From contig VXQT01000015.1 in assembly GCA_009838915.1 (NCBI GenBank), positions 1 through 57,805 of the forward strand: a stretch of DNA of 57,805 nt, read 5' to 3'. Below, piece by piece: positions 35,519 through 42,651 of the stretch. A program made the translations under genes and the position numbers. Origin of the DNA: Chloroflexota bacterium. GTDB taxonomy: Bacteria; Chloroflexota; Dehalococcoidia; Bin125. Each line of letters begins with the position of its first letter. Position 1 is the stretch's first letter. Below the pieces are notes generated by a model. It was not told where the DNA came from. It did not search any database and saw nothing but the letters and a program-made list of their open reading frames with translations.

Positions 35519-35579
35519 CCTGAGGCGATCACCGTGCCACTGCCCTGCCGTCGAGAGGGGGCTGGCACAGCGAGGCCGA

Positions 35580-35585
35580 TACACT
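35580..35585 (+). promoter_or_regulatory. -10-like hexamer TACACT, leaderless start
   Basis: Ends 6 nt before the in-frame GTG at 35592, which decides the start of that gene against an open frame extending about 350 nt further upstream through the protease gene. Confidence 0.65.
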
Positions 35586-35591
35586 CGATTC

Positions 35592-36764
35592 GTGCCGACT
35601 CTTCCAGGTTTGCGAAGCGGGTTCGCCTGGTGGCTGCCTCCCCTGACGGCGGTGCTGGGCGCCATCGTCGCCGTCCTGATCTCGCAATCGACGGCCGCCG
35701 CGTGGAGCGCCGACGTTCACCTCTGGGCGCGCGACGGTCATCCGCCGGGCGTCTACGCGGAGCTGGTACTCGATCGCTCGGTTCAGGAGTCCGCGACCGA
35801 GGGAATGATGGCCAGCGAGTCCGGCCTGCCTCGGATTGACGGCGTCGCTGTAGAACTGACCGACACCCTGATCCGCGTCACGGTGCAAGCCTCCGCCCAG
35901 GCCGACGCCGAAGCGCTTGCCCTGTCGCTGGCCCATGCCGTCGTCGCCGAGGCACACGCTCGCTACGGCGACGATGCCGGACTTGACCTGCTCGGCCTGG
36001 TGCGCCCCGGCGCGCGCAAGATTGCACCGGCGACCGAATGGTCGGCCGCCTGGGCGTCCGCAGTGGGATTGCTGGTCGGCCTTGCGCTCGCCGCGGCGAC
36101 TGCGCGCGTGACGCGCAGCCCCGAGTCCAATCTTGGGCGAATCGGCCGGCTCGGACTTCGACCGATCGCTGTGGTCAGCGACGAAGCGGAGCAACGATCT
36201 CAGGCGGACCTCTTCCAGGTCTCTGGCGATCCCGTCAGCGAGACGACGGAGCGCGGTTCGATGCTCGACGACGCGGTCCAGCTTGCCAACGCGCTGAACC
36301 CCGTCTCGGGCATTGTCGCGTTCACGCCGTTGGACGCGGCATCCGACCTCAACGCCTCCCTGATCCGCGCCGCCCAGACGCTGGCCGCGCGAGGCAACAT
36401 CGTCATCTGGCTCGATGCCCGACGCCCCGCATTTGAGCTGACTCACACCGAGCCACCGGACTGGTTGCAGGGCGCAGCCTGGTCGCGGCCTCACCGTTCG
36501 GAGCTGATTCTCCGTGAGGCTGCGCGCGCAGTTCCTCCAAACGGCTATGTGCTGGTGCCCACCGACCCCCTCTCCGACCCCAGCGCCAGCGAAGTCGCAC
36601 GTTCGGCGGTCGGCGTCGTCCTCGTCGCGCGCGCGGACGCCGAGGACCAGCAACTAATCCAGGCCTGCGACATGCTGCGCTCGATGCCGCTGCTCGGCGT
36701 CGTCCTCAGTCATGCCCCGCAGCGCGACCTTCACGAGTTTGAGCTGGCGCATCCGCCCGACTAG
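35592..36764 (+). CDS. Wzz/BY-kinase-like membrane protein without P-loop
   Basis: 390 aa from GTG. One span near residues 12-32, an extracytoplasmic domain to about 145, a second span at about 152-172, then a cytoplasmic domain. This is the topology of chain-length regulators fused to bacterial tyrosine kinases. In the cytoplasmic part GIVAFTPLDAASDLNASL sits where the Walker A of BY-kinases should be, without GKS/T, and VIWLDARRP stands in for the Walker A' motif (LIDADLRRP in active kinases). So it looks like a pseudokinase that may still bind partners in polysaccharide export. No export genes lie next to it. Family link is inferred from fold pattern. Confidence 0.65.
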   Translation: MPTLPGLRSGFAWWLPPLTAVLGAIVAVLISQSTAAAWSADVHLWARDGHPPGVYAELVLDRSVQESATEGMMASESGLPRIDGVAVELTDTLIRVTVQASAQADAEALALSLAHAVVAEAHARYGDDAGLDLLGLVRPGARKIAPATEWSAAWASAVGLLVGLALAAATARVTRSPESNLGRIGRLGLRPIAVVSDEAEQRSQADLFQVSGDPVSETTERGSMLDDAVQLANALNPVSGIVAFTPLDAASDLNASLIRAAQTLAARGNIVIWLDARRPAFELTHTEPPDWLQGAAWSRPHRSELILREAARAVPPNGYVLVPTDPLSDPSASEVARSAVGVVLVARADAEDQQLIQACDMLRSMPLLGVVLSHAPQRDLHEFELAHPPD

Positions 36765-36815
36765 AGCAACACGAGCTGAGATCAAGACCAGTCATCAGAT
36801 CCGAGAGGCGCGTCC

Positions 36816-37970
36816 ATGCAGTTTGAGCTGACACCCGACCTGACTGACTTACAGTCGCGTCTACTCGAGTTTGTGACCGAGCAGATCGACCCGCTGACCG
36901 ACGGCGTCGACCCGGAGTCGCCACCGCCGAGTCTGCGGCGCGAGATCGCGCGGCGATCCGAGGCGGCCGGCTTCTATCGGTTGGCGTTGCCCGAGTCCGA
37001 CGGCGGACTGGGCGGCGGACCTCGCCTGCTCACGGCGGCTCGCGAGGCGCTCGCCTTGAGCGGCAACCCGCTCGCCTCCGCCGCGCTTGGTTCGGGACCA
37101 GGGATCATGCGCCTGGCCGATAACCCCGAGCAGCGCGAAGCACTGTACGAGCCGATCGTCCGAGGCGAGCGCCGAGCCGCATTCGCCTTTACCGAGACGC
37201 TGCGGCCGGACGGAAGCCGCAAGCCCACCGAGGCGATCCGCGCCCGGCTGGACGACGGATCGGACGGCTTTGCCGTCAGCGGGGCCAAGGGTTTCGTCAC
37301 CGGCGGCGCGGACTCCGACTGGCTGGTCGTCGTCGCCAACGTGCCAGAGGAAGGCACGGCGCTGCTGGTCATCGACCGCGACGCGCCTGGCGTCAGCGAA
37401 GGTGAACTGGGCGCATCAATCGACGGCAGCACCCACTCGCCGTTCTTCTTCGACGCAGTGCCTGTTCCCGGCTCGCGTTTGTTGGGCAACGTCGGCGACG
37501 GATTGCCGCGGGCGATGCAGAACATTGATCGGATGAGACTCGGCGTTGCGGCCGAGTGCGTCGGCTGGACGCGCTGGGTGGCGCGGACCACACTGCAACG
37601 AATCGAGGGTCCGCACCGCAGCGGACAGCCGCTTGCCGAGCAGCAGCAAGTGCAGGCAATCTTCGCCGACATTGCGGCGGACAGCTTCGCCGCGCGCGCG
37701 GCGCTCTACCAGGCCGCCGACGCGCGCGAGGCCGACGAATCGACGGCCGGCACGCAAGTCGCCGCCGCCAAGTGGTTGGCCTCGGAGTGCCTGCACCGAA
37801 GCGTGGATCGAGCCATCCAGTTGCACGGAGCACAGGCGCTCTTGAGAGGCCACCCCCTGGAGCGCCTCTACCGCTGGAGCCGCTCGCTCAGGATCGCCGA
37901 GGGTCCGACCGAACTGCTCCGCCTCACCGTCACCCGCCACATCCGCCAAAACGGCCCTGCCGCCCTCTAG
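36816..37970 (+). CDS. Acyl-CoA dehydrogenase
   Basis: 384 aa, the usual length. It has an N-terminal helical domain, the FAD/substrate region AFAFTETLRPDGSRKP in the middle, a beta domain with FFFDAVPVPGSRLLG, and a C-terminal helical domain with AIQLHGAQALLRGHPLERLYRWSR. The catalytic base of classical members (Glu near the C-terminus) may be in RIAEGPTELLRL. Oxidises an acyl-CoA to the enoyl-CoA with an electron-transfer flavoprotein as acceptor. It lies 51 nt after the Wzz-like gene, behind GAGAGG. It is convergent with the Rieske oxygenase gene across repeat R8. Confidence 0.88.
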   Translation: MQFELTPDLTDLQSRLLEFVTEQIDPLTDGVDPESPPPSLRREIARRSEAAGFYRLALPESDGGLGGGPRLLTAAREALALSGNPLASAALGSGPGIMRLADNPEQREALYEPIVRGERRAAFAFTETLRPDGSRKPTEAIRARLDDGSDGFAVSGAKGFVTGGADSDWLVVVANVPEEGTALLVIDRDAPGVSEGELGASIDGSTHSPFFFDAVPVPGSRLLGNVGDGLPRAMQNIDRMRLGVAAECVGWTRWVARTTLQRIEGPHRSGQPLAEQQQVQAIFADIAADSFAARAALYQAADAREADESTAGTQVAAAKWLASECLHRSVDRAIQLHGAQALLRGHPLERLYRWSRSLRIAEGPTELLRLTVTRHIRQNGPAAL

Positions 37971-37977
37971 CCACGAT

Positions 37978-38029
37978 CCCTCTCCCCCCGCGTAGCGGGG
38001 GGAGATGTCGCGGAGCGACAGAGGGGGGC
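37978..38029 (+). repeat. Intergenic double-hairpin repeat, copy R8
   Basis: Large hairpin CCCCCCGC-gta-GCGGGGGG, small hairpin TCGC-gga-GCGA. Sits between two convergent genes, so it could be in both 3' ends. No T-tract follows, so terminator function is not shown. Confidence 0.9.
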
Positions 38030-38036
38030 AGCCCGC

Positions 38037-39131
38037 CTATGTGTTGCCCGGGCGCGTGTCGTCCGGCTCCGGCAGGAACTGCTGATACCAACGCCTCATG
38101 GCGATGACGGGGCCGTCGTCACGACTGAGCCTGGGCCGCGCCTGGAATGTCTTGTTCTCCCAGATGTCGATGTCCTGCGGGAACTGCGAGACCCAGTTGC
38201 CGATTACCCACCAGACCAGCCAGCGCGGCATCGACTTCGGGGCGTACCACTGGAAATCGATCTGTTGCTCCAACGGACTGATTGGCAGGAAGGTCTTCAC
38301 CATCGTGAGCTCCCCCCAACCGGGAAGGTCGAAGCGGAAGGTCAGCAAGCTGCCCGGTCCGTGATAGGAGACCCGCACCTTGGTTTCGCCGCCGGGCAGC
38401 GTCCGACCGAGGGCCCGCAGCGTCACGGCGTCGTCGAAGTGCATCATCCACGGCCGGTCCTCGTCAAGCACCCACTTGGCGCGGTGAACGATCTCGACGC
38501 CCGGCACGCGCACCTGCGTCCAGGGCAGGTGCAGCTGACTGTGCAACGCCTGGAAGTGGGCCGTATCGGCGGCGTTCTCGCAGATCTCGATGATGTGCAT
38601 CCGCACTCGCCCGGCATTCCGCTGACCGCGGCGCACGAAACTGCCCTCGTCCACTTCGCTGATGCGCGGCACCTCGTACGCCGGCGGCTCTTCGGGATCG
38701 CCGGATTCGGCATCGCTGCGGTGATAAAGGAACAACTGTCCGTGCACGTCTTCCAGCTCGTAGGGACGCGTCAGCACGCGCTCGGGCGGCTGATCGCTGT
38801 AGGGGATCCGCTGCGCGCGGCCCTCGCCGTCGAACTGCCAGAGGTGAAACGGACACTCGATGCAGTCGCCGTCGACTCTGCCGCCGGCGAGATTGGCGCC
38901 GAGGTGCGGACAGAACGCGTCCATCAGGTGACTCTCGCCGCTCTCGCGTGCCCGCCAGAGCACGAACTGTTTGCCGAGGCAGGTGATAGCTCGGATTTCG
39001 CCAGGTCGGATCGAGTCGGACGAGGCGATTCGGTACCAACCCGTGGGGTAGGGATAGGGGTAGCTTTCCCCGCGCTGCGCGTCGAATACCGCGGTGTCGG
39101 CTTTGCCACGAGAACGCAGGCCCAACATCAT
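38037..39131 (-). CDS. Rieske non-haem iron oxygenase
   Basis: 364 aa. The Rieske 2Fe-2S ligands are Cys74, His76, Cys93 and His96 (CPH...CPFH). The mononuclear iron triad region is ENAADTAHFQALH with Asp189, His192 and His197. This is the DxxHxxxxH layout of 3-ketosteroid 9-hydroxylase (KshA) and the Neverland/DAF-36 cholesterol desaturase group, both acting on sterol-like substrates, which suggests but does not prove such a substrate. A reductase partner is not nearby. It starts 9 nt after the LON-domain gene, so the two are co-transcribed. Confidence 0.9.
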   Translation of the reverse strand: MMLGLRSRGKADTAVFDAQRGESYPYPYPTGWYRIASSDSIRPGEIRAITCLGKQFVLWRARESGESHLMDAFCPHLGANLAGGRVDGDCIECPFHLWQFDGEGRAQRIPYSDQPPERVLTRPYELEDVHGQLFLYHRSDAESGDPEEPPAYEVPRISEVDEGSFVRRGQRNAGRVRMHIIEICENAADTAHFQALHSQLHLPWTQVRVPGVEIVHRAKWVLDEDRPWMMHFDDAVTLRALGRTLPGGETKVRVSYHGPGSLLTFRFDLPGWGELTMVKTFLPISPLEQQIDFQWYAPKSMPRWLVWWVIGNWVSQFPQDIDIWENKTFQARPRLSRDDGPVIAMRRWYQQFLPEPDDTRPGNT

Positions 39132-39140
39132 GCCACTACC

Positions 39141-39806
39141 TCAGTTGCCGACGCCGAGGCCTTCGTAGCGCTGGCGATGGTGCAGATGCACGCGATCGGT
39201 GAGTTGGCGATTCGAGGCGCGCAGGATGCGGCTAAGCAGGTTGAGCTGTTCTACCGTCGACTCCGACTTGAGAATCTCCTGCTTGACCGTGGCCGGCGCC
39301 TCGATCCGCGAGGCGATGTGATTGACCAGGGGGTAGGGCTGTCGCGGCAAGCGGTACGAGCGCTGCCATGAGTTCTGCAGGGCCAGCGCCAGGCCCAGGT
39401 GATCGCGGTACAGGTCGGCCGCCGCGTCGTAGGCGACGTGGGCGCCGTCGGAGTCGCGATCGTCGGGGTCGTCAATGAACTCGACCTCGGCGACCCAGTA
39501 TGGCCGCTCGCCCAGCTTCTCGATGATCCGGAAGCGGCGCTCGCCGATGCAGCCGATGTTGAAGCGACCGTCGGGAAACGCTTCATTCGATTCCATCCGC
39601 ACTGTGCAGCCGACCTCGTGGGTGGGTTCACGTTCCTCGGGCGACGCTGTCTGCCGTCCCCGACGGGTCAGCACGATGCCGAACGGCTCGTTGGTTTCCA
39701 GCGTGTCCTTGACGAGCTGCCGGTAGCGCGGCTCGAAGATGTGCAGCGGCACGGTCTCGCCGGGAAAGACCACGATCTGGAGCGGAAACAGCGGCAGTTC
39801 CGGCAT
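39141..39806 (-). CDS. LON N-terminal substrate-binding domain protein
   Basis: 221 aa from MPELPLFPLQ; a TTG four codons earlier is possible. PLFPLQIVVFPGETVPLHIFEPRYRQL is the start of the Lon N-terminal (PUA-like) domain, followed by FGIVL...GCTVRM and RFNIGCIGERRFRI. It stops before any ATPase or protease domain, so it is a stand-alone LON-domain protein like those near catabolic genes in many bacteria, with a likely substrate-recognition or adaptor role. Operon with the Rieske gene. Confidence 0.9.
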   Translation of the reverse strand: MPELPLFPLQIVVFPGETVPLHIFEPRYRQLVKDTLETNEPFGIVLTRRGRQTASPEEREPTHEVGCTVRMESNEAFPDGRFNIGCIGERRFRIIEKLGERPYWVAEVEFIDDPDDRDSDGAHVAYDAAADLYRDHLGLALALQNSWQRSYRLPRQPYPLVNHIASRIEAPATVKQEILKSESTVEQLNLLSRILRASNRQLTDRVHLHHRQRYEGLGVGN

Positions 39807-39840
39807 GTCGGCCCTCAACAGACCTGTTCAATCCATCCCA

Positions 39841-39884
39841 TCTCCCCCCGCGAAGCGGGGGGAGATGCCGAAGGCAGAGGGGGC
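39841..39884 (+). repeat. Intergenic double-hairpin repeat, copy R9
   Basis: Large hairpin CCCCCCGC-gaa-GCGGGGGG, small hairpin TGCC-gaa-GGCA. Lies between the HpaB-type gene stop and the LON-domain gene start, that is, inside a same-strand gene run. Confidence 0.9.
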
Positions 39885-39895
39885 TCCCGCTCTAC

Positions 39896-41335
39896 CTACC
39901 TCACACCCGCCATTCTACCCGCGAGCCGCATCACCCGGCGGGCGCCTCCGTTCTCGTTGAACGCGCGGAAGATCTGCAGACGCTCAGCCTGCAGCGATCC
40001 CTCGGCGTGGATCGCCAGCACTTCCTGGTACGCGCCATAGTCCGATGAGGTCAGGTCGCGGATGAGGTTGAGCAGCTTCATCCGCTGCGCGCCGTCGACG
40101 CCGTCGCGCCCGGCCAGGTACTTCTGCAGGAACGGGCGCAGCTCTTCCGACTCCCAGTCCTCGTCGCCCGGTCCGGTGACCAGGATGCCGCCGGCAAGCT
40201 CCTGCACGTGCTGTACGGCCTCGTGATAGCCGTGCGCGAAGATCGACTTGGCCATATTGACCGTCATCGGGTCCGGCGCGACCTGACCGTTGGGCTTGGC
40301 GATGCAGCGGTCGGCCGACTTCTCCAGCAGCGCCCGCGTCGTCTCCGCATACTGGATCAGGTCAACGAACTTCTCGCGCACGTGCGACACGTTGATGATG
40401 CCGTTGTAGTCGGCGGCCAGCGCCGCGCAGCCGCCCAGCGCGTCGATCAGCGGCAGCTTGTACGAAACCGCCGTGAACCGGTGGTACTCAACGAACGTCA
40501 GCGCCAGTTGACCGGCCGCCTCGGTGTCGCCGTCCAGGAAGATGCGCTCGTTGGGTACGAACACGTCGTCGAAGATCGTCATCGTCTCCATCATCTTGCG
40601 CACCGCCGAAATCGGGCGTTCGCCGTCGTGGTTGGCGTTGTCGCCGAACGGCGAGGCGATGAAGCGCAGATTGGGCGTGTTGACCGGCAGCGCAAACGCG
40701 ATTGACCAGTCCTGCTCATCCGGTCCCATTGCGCGCGTCGGCAGCACGATGACTTCGTTTGTATTCGTCACCACCGAGGTGTGCGCTTTGGCCCCGCGCA
40801 CCACGACGCCGTCCGGTCGTCGCTCCACGACGCGCAGGTACATGTCCGGGTCGGATTGCTGCGAGGGCCGCTTGATCCGATCACCCTTCACGTCTGTCTG
40901 CGCGACCGCCAGCGCGAGGTCGTTCGAGCGGCAGTGCTCGTAGAACGACTGCACCCGCTCAAAGTATGTTTGGTCCTCGAACTCGGCCGTCACCGCGAGC
41001 AGCGCAAACAGCGCGTCGGTGCCGATTTCCTTGATCAGCACCACCAGCGTGTCGCCCTCTGCCGTGGCAGCCTCGATCAACCTTGATCGGTTGAGCAGAT
41101 CTTCAGCGGTGCGTGGGATCCGGTAGTAGGCGGAGTACTCCTCACCGTCCTCTTCGTAGGTGGCCAGCTCGCGGTACTCGTCCGACTCCGCCATCTCGTA
41201 GTCGATGCAGGCGTGCTTGACCGCTTTGCGGATCGTTGGGTGCGTCGTCACGTCGTCGACTCGTTCGCCGCGGTACCAGATTTCGCGGTCGTCCCTCAGC
41301 GACTCGACATACTCGGCGGGCGTTCGCAGGCCCAT
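39896..41335 (-). CDS. HpaB-type flavin monooxygenase
   Basis: 479 aa, the length of the large component of 4-hydroxyphenylacetate 3-monooxygenase. N-terminal RTPAEYVESLRDDREIWYRG, then GVVVRGAKAHTSVVTNTNEVIVLP and the FDDVFVPNERIF hinge are typical. The related 4-hydroxybutyryl-CoA dehydratase needs three Cys and one His for its 4Fe-4S cluster. In the segment EYHRFTAVSYKLP the His is present but the nearby Cys is not, which favours a FADH2-dependent monooxygenase over the dehydratase. A phenolic substrate is likely. GGAAG precedes the ATG; TAGGAT near 41384-41389 (minus) is a candidate -10. Confidence 0.85.
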   Translation of the reverse strand: MGLRTPAEYVESLRDDREIWYRGERVDDVTTHPTIRKAVKHACIDYEMAESDEYRELATYEEDGEEYSAYYRIPRTAEDLLNRSRLIEAATAEGDTLVVLIKEIGTDALFALLAVTAEFEDQTYFERVQSFYEHCRSNDLALAVAQTDVKGDRIKRPSQQSDPDMYLRVVERRPDGVVVRGAKAHTSVVTNTNEVIVLPTRAMGPDEQDWSIAFALPVNTPNLRFIASPFGDNANHDGERPISAVRKMMETMTIFDDVFVPNERIFLDGDTEAAGQLALTFVEYHRFTAVSYKLPLIDALGGCAALAADYNGIINVSHVREKFVDLIQYAETTRALLEKSADRCIAKPNGQVAPDPMTVNMAKSIFAHGYHEAVQHVQELAGGILVTGPGDEDWESEELRPFLQKYLAGRDGVDGAQRMKLLNLIRDLTSSDYGAYQEVLAIHAEGSLQAERLQIFRAFNENGGARRVMRLAGRMAGVR

Positions 41336-41432
41336 GGCGCACTTCCAATCAGCAGACAGGCGGGTGTCACGTTTCGTGCAGCGATCCTAGACCACTTCAC
41401 CAGTTCAACTTGCCTATCTTGCTGTCCACAAC

Positions 41433-42566
41433 ATGAACGCCCGTCGCCCGCTGCTGATCCTGTTCTTCGCTCTTCTGCCTGCTGCGTTCCTCACCTTGCC
41501 CGCTGATGGAGAAACGCCGGTCAAGATCAGCATTGGCGCAACGGCCGTCTGCGTGCTCACCGACAAGGCTGAGATCGCCTGCTGGGGCGCCGGCAATCCG
41601 ATCGTGGAGGACGTTCCCGAAGGCAAGTTCAGCGATCTGAGCCTCGGACCGAACGACGGATGCGCGATCGACACGAACGGAACCGCTGTCTGCTGGGGTT
41701 CGGGGTATGCCAACATCCGCGCCATGATCGACTCCGTGCTGAGCCGCAATCCCGACGCCGATCTCGTCACCCTGGGGTTCGCCGAGTTTCTGCCAACTGA
41801 CCGTTCAGACCTGGTCCAGGTCGTGGTCCACCCCTGGCGGCACTACGCCTGCGCCCGCACCGAACTGGGCGCAATCGTCTGCTGGGGTCGGCCGATCCCT
41901 GATAGTCCGGCTCCGCACGGCGCGGACTTCGTCGACCTGATCAACACCGGTCGCGACTTCTGCGCGCTCGACTCGGCAGGCGCCACGACTTGCTGGGGAG
42001 ATCTCACGCTGGAGGGATACGTCTCCGACGCGGGTCCGTTCACGCGAATCTCCGCCAGCGGCAACGGACTCTGTGGTGTCACCGACAGCGGCGCAGTCCG
42101 ATGCCTCACGCACGACTCGCCTACGGCGCCTGGTCCGCCGCAGCCCTACGCCCAGGTCTTCCGCAACGTGCACATCATCGGCGCGCAGGGTTGCGGGATC
42201 CTCGAAGACGGCTCGCTCCACTGCCAGCAGACGCATCACTGGTGTTCCCACTACTTCCCGGAGGCCGAGTTCTGTCCGCCCCAGGCGATCCGCTTCCAGT
42301 CCTGGGACATCGACTTCACGCTGCTCTATGAAGGCGGCCCGGATTCCGAAACCACTGCTTCACGCACCTACGTCCAGCTCTTCGGCGATCGGGCGGCCTG
42401 CGCGGTCACGGTGGAGGGCGGAATCGACTGCTGGAGCGACTTCCGCAGCGGCGATCCTCGCCAGCAGGTCCCCGACCGCTTCCGGCCACCGCTTCCGCCC
42501 GCGAACTCCGACACTCACGAATCCGATGGTGAGTCGGAGGACGAGCCGGCTTCGTCTTCGCCATAG
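41433..42566 (+). CDS. Secreted RCC1-like repeat protein
   Basis: 377 aa with a signal peptide (1-27). At least five repeats of the form 'CA-[LIV]-x-x-x-G-x-x-x-CWG' are visible, for example VCVLTDKAEIACWG, GCAIDTNGTAVCWG, ACARTELGAIVCWG and FCALDSAGATTCWG, with a Cys pair in each that probably forms a disulfide inside one propeller blade. RCC1-like propellers mediate protein or surface binding. The tail is Pro/Ser/Glu-rich. TATCTT ends 12 nt before the ATG. It is 85 nt upstream of a second secreted protein gene. Confidence 0.85.
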   Translation: MNARRPLLILFFALLPAAFLTLPADGETPVKISIGATAVCVLTDKAEIACWGAGNPIVEDVPEGKFSDLSLGPNDGCAIDTNGTAVCWGSGYANIRAMIDSVLSRNPDADLVTLGFAEFLPTDRSDLVQVVVHPWRHYACARTELGAIVCWGRPIPDSPAPHGADFVDLINTGRDFCALDSAGATTCWGDLTLEGYVSDAGPFTRISASGNGLCGVTDSGAVRCLTHDSPTAPGPPQPYAQVFRNVHIIGAQGCGILEDGSLHCQQTHHWCSHYFPEAEFCPPQAIRFQSWDIDFTLLYEGGPDSETTASRTYVQLFGDRAACAVTVEGGIDCWSDFRSGDPRQQVPDRFRPPLPPANSDTHESDGESEDEPASSSP

Positions 42567-42651
42567 GCGCATCTCTCCGTGCCGCGCCGCTCGCCCGTTT
42601 CGGATCTACACGTACCATGTGTGACGAACATAACGAGCAAGCGAACGGACC

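Noticed and set aside
37978-38029. Double-hairpin repeats as intrinsic terminators
   Set aside because: Strong stems but no T-run follows in any copy, and several copies lie upstream of genes or inside same-strand runs.
39896-41335. 4-hydroxybutyryl-CoA dehydratase
   Set aside because: The Cys ligands of its 4Fe-4S cluster are not present at the expected places; HpaB-type monooxygenase is preferred.
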